Made by a program: the position numbers and the translations under genes
DNA from: Lentisphaerae bacterium GWF2_57_35
Lineage (GTDB): Bacteria; Verrucomicrobiota; Kiritimatiellia; CAIQIC01; GWF2-57-35
Assembly: GCA_001804865.1 (NCBI GenBank)
Contig: MHBK01000032.1
Location: 47,066 to 111,065, forward strand
Direction: 5' to 3'
DNA length: 64,000 nucleotides
Shown here: piece after piece, positions 61,801 to 64,000 of the stretch
How the letters are laid out: the number at the start of each line of letters is the position of its first letter
Position numbering within the stretch: position 1 is the first letter of the stretch
Notes under the pieces: model-generated
Told to the model about the DNA's origin: nothing
The model's database searches: none
The model's input: the letters and a program-made list of their open reading frames with translations, nothing else

Positions 61801-63678
61801 GGGCAACAGACGAACGTCCCTGGCGGTCTCCCACCGGAATTGCGGATCGGCGGATACGTTGCCTTCTCCCTCTTGAGGCAACGAGGTGCAACAAAAGCGG
61901 AGCAACGACTCGCTGCATTCTTCCAGCCGAGGCGTATTGTCGGAGAAAATGCAGTTCACGGCTTCTGCGGCATAGAGTCCTGATCCATACGCGTTGGCGA
62001 TATTGGAAATAATGGTGCAGTTCACATACCGGCCGCCATGTCCTCCGCCGCCATAGTCGGCACGGTTGGCGATCAACAGGCAGTTCCTGATTTCCGCGCC
62101 TGGAACAGCCTTTACGCCGCCGCCCTCCGCCGTGTTGCCGCCGGTAATGGTCAGTCCGTCCAGTATGGCATTGGATACAGCTAACCGGACACGATGACCG
62201 CGGCAAACCACGCCGCCGTTGTCGCATTCGCTGGAAATGGTCATCGCGTTGGTTACGAGGATCTCGCTGGAAAGCGCGTATTCTCCGGACGCAATAAAGA
62301 CGCGGCTCCCGTCCGTCGCGGCCATGACCGCGGCCTGGATATTCGTGGCCGCGGCAGTCCAGTTGGCGAAGGGATACAGGTGCAATCCGTTAGTGGCCAC
62401 AAATAGGGCAGGCGGGCCAATGCGAATACCGACAGGGTCCTGCCATTGGCTGACTTCGCCGCAGGCGTTGGAGACGGTGAGGATGGCCCGATACATGCCC
62501 ACTTTTTCAAACGCATAGGTCAACTCCTGCCGATTGAATCCTTCGACATCGTTGGTTCCGTCGCCGTCGATGTCCCACCTGTAATACAACCCGTTTAAAT
62601 TCAAGCCGCAGGTTGACGCCGCGAACGTGACGACGTTTGATTGCAGGGCATTGGTCGGCGCGCTGTACCATGCCTCCAACGGCCCATATTCATAGGCGCC
62701 CAGATCCACCTTCATCCCAATCTTCCGGGCGGTTCCCAGCAAGTCCAAGCCCGAGTCCATCCAATCCTGATGGAAGGCCGCATCCCGGCAGGGCGATAGG
62801 GCTTGGAGCCGATAATTCATCGAGCCGTCATGAATAAATTCGGGGTTGGAATCGATCGAGTTAATGCCCGGGATCGCGGGCGCGGTGCATGAATAGGACC
62901 AGACCATTCCCTCGCCGGCGCCGTACCAATTGCTTTCAAAGGCTGAACTATTGCCCCACACGATGGAATTGACGATCTCTCCCCCCTGGTCGCAATAGAT
63001 GCCGCCCCCATGTCCGATGGAATCGATGCCTGGATACGGAGAGGTATGGTTCCCTGCAATGGTGCAACTTTCGGCCCGTCCGCCATGATCGAAATACATG
63101 CCGCCGCCGTTCCCGCCGTAGTACGAGCCCGTATTTCCAATGACGGCACAGCATCGCGCCGTGCCGGCTCCTTCGAAGTAGATGCCCGCGCCTAAATGTG
63201 CGCAGTTGTTTTTGATGACGCATCGATTGACCAGACCGCCGTTGGCGTTGAAGAAAACGCCGCCTCCGCGATCGTTACTGCCGCCATTGCGAATCGTGAC
63301 GTCCTCAACCGTGCCGCCCCCGGTGATGTAGACCGTTCCAATAATGATGGTATGAGTTGGCCCATTCCAACTTCGCAACGTCACCGCATTGGTTAGGCGA
63401 AAATCCCATTCCCACTCTTCCCGTGCATACAGACCGTTCGTGATCCAGATTGCGTCGCCATCGCAAGCATTGGTGAGGGCGTGACGAATTTTAATGAAAG
63501 GATGCTCGATCGTCCCATCGGCGGCTGCGTCATTGGTATTGTTCCCATCAACATACCACGACGTCTGCGCCCAGACTTCTCCGGACGGTTGCAGGAAGGA
63601 TAGGACTCCTAGGAGGAGGGCAGTGAAGAATCTGTGTCGTAAGGTATAGCAATGCAATATTATACAGGTATATACCAT
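58855..63678 (-). CDS. Giant secreted beta-helix/PKD protein with four repeated modules
   Basis: 1607 residues, begun at ATG 63678 behind AAGGGGGC; upstream codons have no signal sequence. A signal peptide ends near residue 39 (EVWAQTSW). Four modules each contain a right-handed parallel beta-helix and end in a choice-of-anchor-Q-like motif: SPCRDA...VDLGAYEYG, SPCVNAGTN...VDMGACELG, SPCVDAGTN...VDMGAYEYG and SPCIDSGTD...CDMGVYEFA. Three PKD-like domains lie between them (WDIDGDGTNDVEG, WDLDGDTNMDQSG, WDLDGDGQVDAAG). A calcium-type thrombospondin-3 stretch (DLDQDGLSDGFEAY; SDTDGDDMTDSDEW) and a short final domain follow. It is likely a surface adhesin or polysaccharide-binding/lyase protein; no catalytic residues are assigned. 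Confidence 0.88.
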   Translation of the reverse strand: MVYTCIILHCYTLRHRFFTALLLGVLSFLQPSGEVWAQTSWYVDGNNTNDAAADGTIEHPFIKIRHALTNACDGDAIWITNGLYAREEWEWDFRLTNAVTLRSWNGPTHTIIIGTVYITGGGTVEDVTIRNGGSNDRGGGVFFNANGGLVNRCVIKNNCAHLGAGIYFEGAGTARCCAVIGNTGSYYGGNGGGMYFDHGGRAESCTIAGNHTSPYPGIDSIGHGGGIYCDQGGEIVNSIVWGNSSAFESNWYGAGEGMVWSYSCTAPAIPGINSIDSNPEFIHDGSMNYRLQALSPCRDAAFHQDWMDSGLDLLGTARKIGMKVDLGAYEYGPLEAWYSAPTNALQSNVVTFAASTCGLNLNGLYYRWDIDGDGTNDVEGFNRQELTYAFEKVGMYRAILTVSNACGEVSQWQDPVGIRIGPPALFVATNGLHLYPFANWTAAATNIQAAVMAATDGSRVFIASGEYALSSEILVTNAMTISSECDNGGVVCRGHRVRLAVSNAILDGLTITGGNTAEGGGVKAVPGAEIRNCLLIANRADYGGGGHGGRYVNCTIISNIANAYGSGLYAAEAVNCIFSDNTPRLEECSESLLRFCCTSLPQEGEGNVSADPQFRWETARDVRLLPSSPCVNAGTNVPGSTDRRDLLGEERVEGSQVDMGACELGIETQFMGCFSPSTEEAFTSEWVVLRGALAGAAISNTWFAWDLDGDTNMDQSGWGLCTVSNRYTPGSYRLSLWTSNSDGRAASWIFPRNLRVAPSNLYVSSCGAAVYPYDTWEKAAVTPQPAISAGIRGSHVWVRSSHYYLQATLAITTGVKIISVRGETQAILDAAQANDRCVRINHPEAVLDGFTITGGRQTSSWQGRPFPIQPGIGAGVMIDSEGGTIRNCLIAGNRCGGWDGSCLGAGVYCASVGYIQNCTIAGNESGYCAGLFCYSSALVENSIIDPQVTAHPFARFRNACFPQSNASNHCLAVDPQFVDAGNGNYRLPASSPCVDAGTNLTAILQTLDLTRSLRCFNHRVDMGAYEYGSLDCSFTFTPHSAPPPFMCAFSAAVFGVSQEGVLLEWDLDGDGQVDAAGAQATFHYNDSGLFAVRLQVSNAAGETNECRGTVIASYPTVYVSLSGMNISPYTNWQTAATSLTAAVAVSGNGTTVLMADGAYSTSAEGVVIRHGMQVRSVNGSTNVILIGGGLVIDHPDAVVEGLQVRGEGRNWEYSFLGGVYCRGGLLRNVSVSEAWCSGYGEAHIAPIYCVEGGRAEGCSVFDNSSYAGSVGIVCDKGGSAQNCRIFNNRSYWGKGIGLYCGENSIASDCIISSNETPNYSSNEIVRCENGGRLDNCLIAGNSAPMALSVSNGVVRHCTVVDNRTSVFGLCCEGNAVILNTIVYHNTSIESSQYLLLRTNNLLRYCCTVPTPSISEACIVNNPLFVSREQGDYHLQADSPCIDSGTDVPVDHDLDRLPRPMDGNNNGIRACDMGVYEFANSETDLDQDGLSDGFEAYQMGSNPSRSDTDGDDMTDSDEWKAGTDPRSVSSVFQVHSALPTAHGVLLQWDTAFGKGYRLQRSADLGAGAWTDVWPYVMYELNEFPWGRESFLDTTPITNGISVYRVLLP

Positions 63679-63770
63679 AGCCGCCCCCTTGGTTGCCTTA
63701 AGATATGATAACGGTATCAATTCTAAGGGATTATGTCCAAAGGGATTTTGAATCACCAGCAATTGTAATT

Positions 63771-64000
63771 ATGAACCAAAAAGGTGGCCCGGCTTCTTCC
63801 GCCTTCGTCCCGCGGACGGAGACTACGGCGGACGGGCCGGTCGTCATCTCGGACTGCATTCTCTCGGGCAACCGAGCAGCCGTTGTTGGCGGAGTCGTCC
63901 GCTTTGGTTTCGAAGGCGTGGCGGATCGTTGCGTATTCCGGGGGAACAGCGCCGGAAACAGCGCCGGCGCATGCTCGATGGGTACCGCAAGGAACTGTCT
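63771..64000 (+). pseudogene. Beta-helix protein fragment, N-terminus replaced by a repeat
   Basis: From ATG 63771 the frame is open to the window end. The first ~20 residues are encoded by the palindromic element and have no signal peptide. From about residue 22 the sequence reads PVVISDCILSGNRAAVVGG, then GVADRCVFRGNSAG, which is the beta-helix coil pattern seen in the giant protein at 58855, but on the opposite strand. No ribosome site was seen. It is most likely the remnant of a second beta-helix gene cut by the repeat; an intact gene starting upstream is excluded because the giant gene's promoter region lies there. Confidence 0.5.
63782..63833. repeat. Palindromic element copy near window end
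   Basis: AGGTGGCCCGGCTTCTTCC (63782-63800) matches the arm of the inverted repeat at 49101. It is followed by nested stems CCGCC...GGCGG enclosing GTCC CGC GGAC. It forms the first coding positions of the frame that starts at 63771. Confidence 0.6.

Overview
The window looks like a chromosomal segment of a Gram-negative bacterium of the PVC group, most likely Kiritimatiellota or Verrucomicrobiota. This is an inference from short N-methylated pilins with a conserved Cys pattern, very large secreted beta-helix proteins with repeated 'choice-of-anchor Q'-like ends, ParE/ParC-type topoisomerase genes, and intergenic palindromes whose translations give the LEGRAPSRP and GRRGRRP type peptides that I recall as spurious ORFs in this group. 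No RNA gene, CRISPR array or complete insertion sequence was seen.

Layout. 1-6.3 kb: type IV pilus locus (3' end of pilB, pilC, a PilS-like kinase without its ATPase domain, pilR, and two pilin genes each behind its own sigma-54 promoter). 6.3-13.7 kb: envelope lipoproteins (COG3014-like and LpoB), a B12-binding radical SAM protein, a YhcH-like protein, mtnP behind a PEGA-domain gene, and a STAS protein overlapping a membrane-anchored protein. 13.7-25 kb: smc, an M20 peptidase, a GT-C type membrane glycosyltransferase, a three-repeat secreted protein, and iorA-iorB. 25-35.6 kb: a Met-rich LolA-like protein, a lone flagellin, an L,D-transpeptidase lipoprotein, a D-lactate dehydrogenase, a U32 peptidase/RlhA-type protein, a lipoprotein with a glycosidase-like toroid, and a PAS sensor that also ends after its His-box domain. 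35.6-41 kb: FMN riboswitch, then ribBA-ribH-nusB-ftsY-ribD-ribE. 41-46 kb: LacI regulator with an amidohydrolase, cofactor-independent phosphoglycerate mutase, mannose-6-phosphate isomerase. 46-49 kb: a tight operon of a 28-residue lipoprotein, a methyltransferase, a radical SAM/SPASM protein and a membrane protein. 49.5-55.7 kb: tex-parE-parC. 56.5-64 kb: two very large secreted proteins and a beta-helix fragment.

How the genes work together. PilR with sigma-54 should drive both pilins, which PilB/PilC assemble. The riboflavin operon is under FMN control and carries nusB and ftsY with it. Tex, ParE and ParC form one transcription and topology unit. The 46-49 kb operon is the most attractive candidate for an undescribed function.

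Intergenic regions are unusually structured. They hold several families of hairpins and dispersed repeats, including perfect 34 bp and 32 bp inverted repeats, Tn5-end-like sequences and an ~80 bp dispersed repeat. These account for most long gene-free stretches. The large gene-free stretch at 22121-22763 shows nothing clear.
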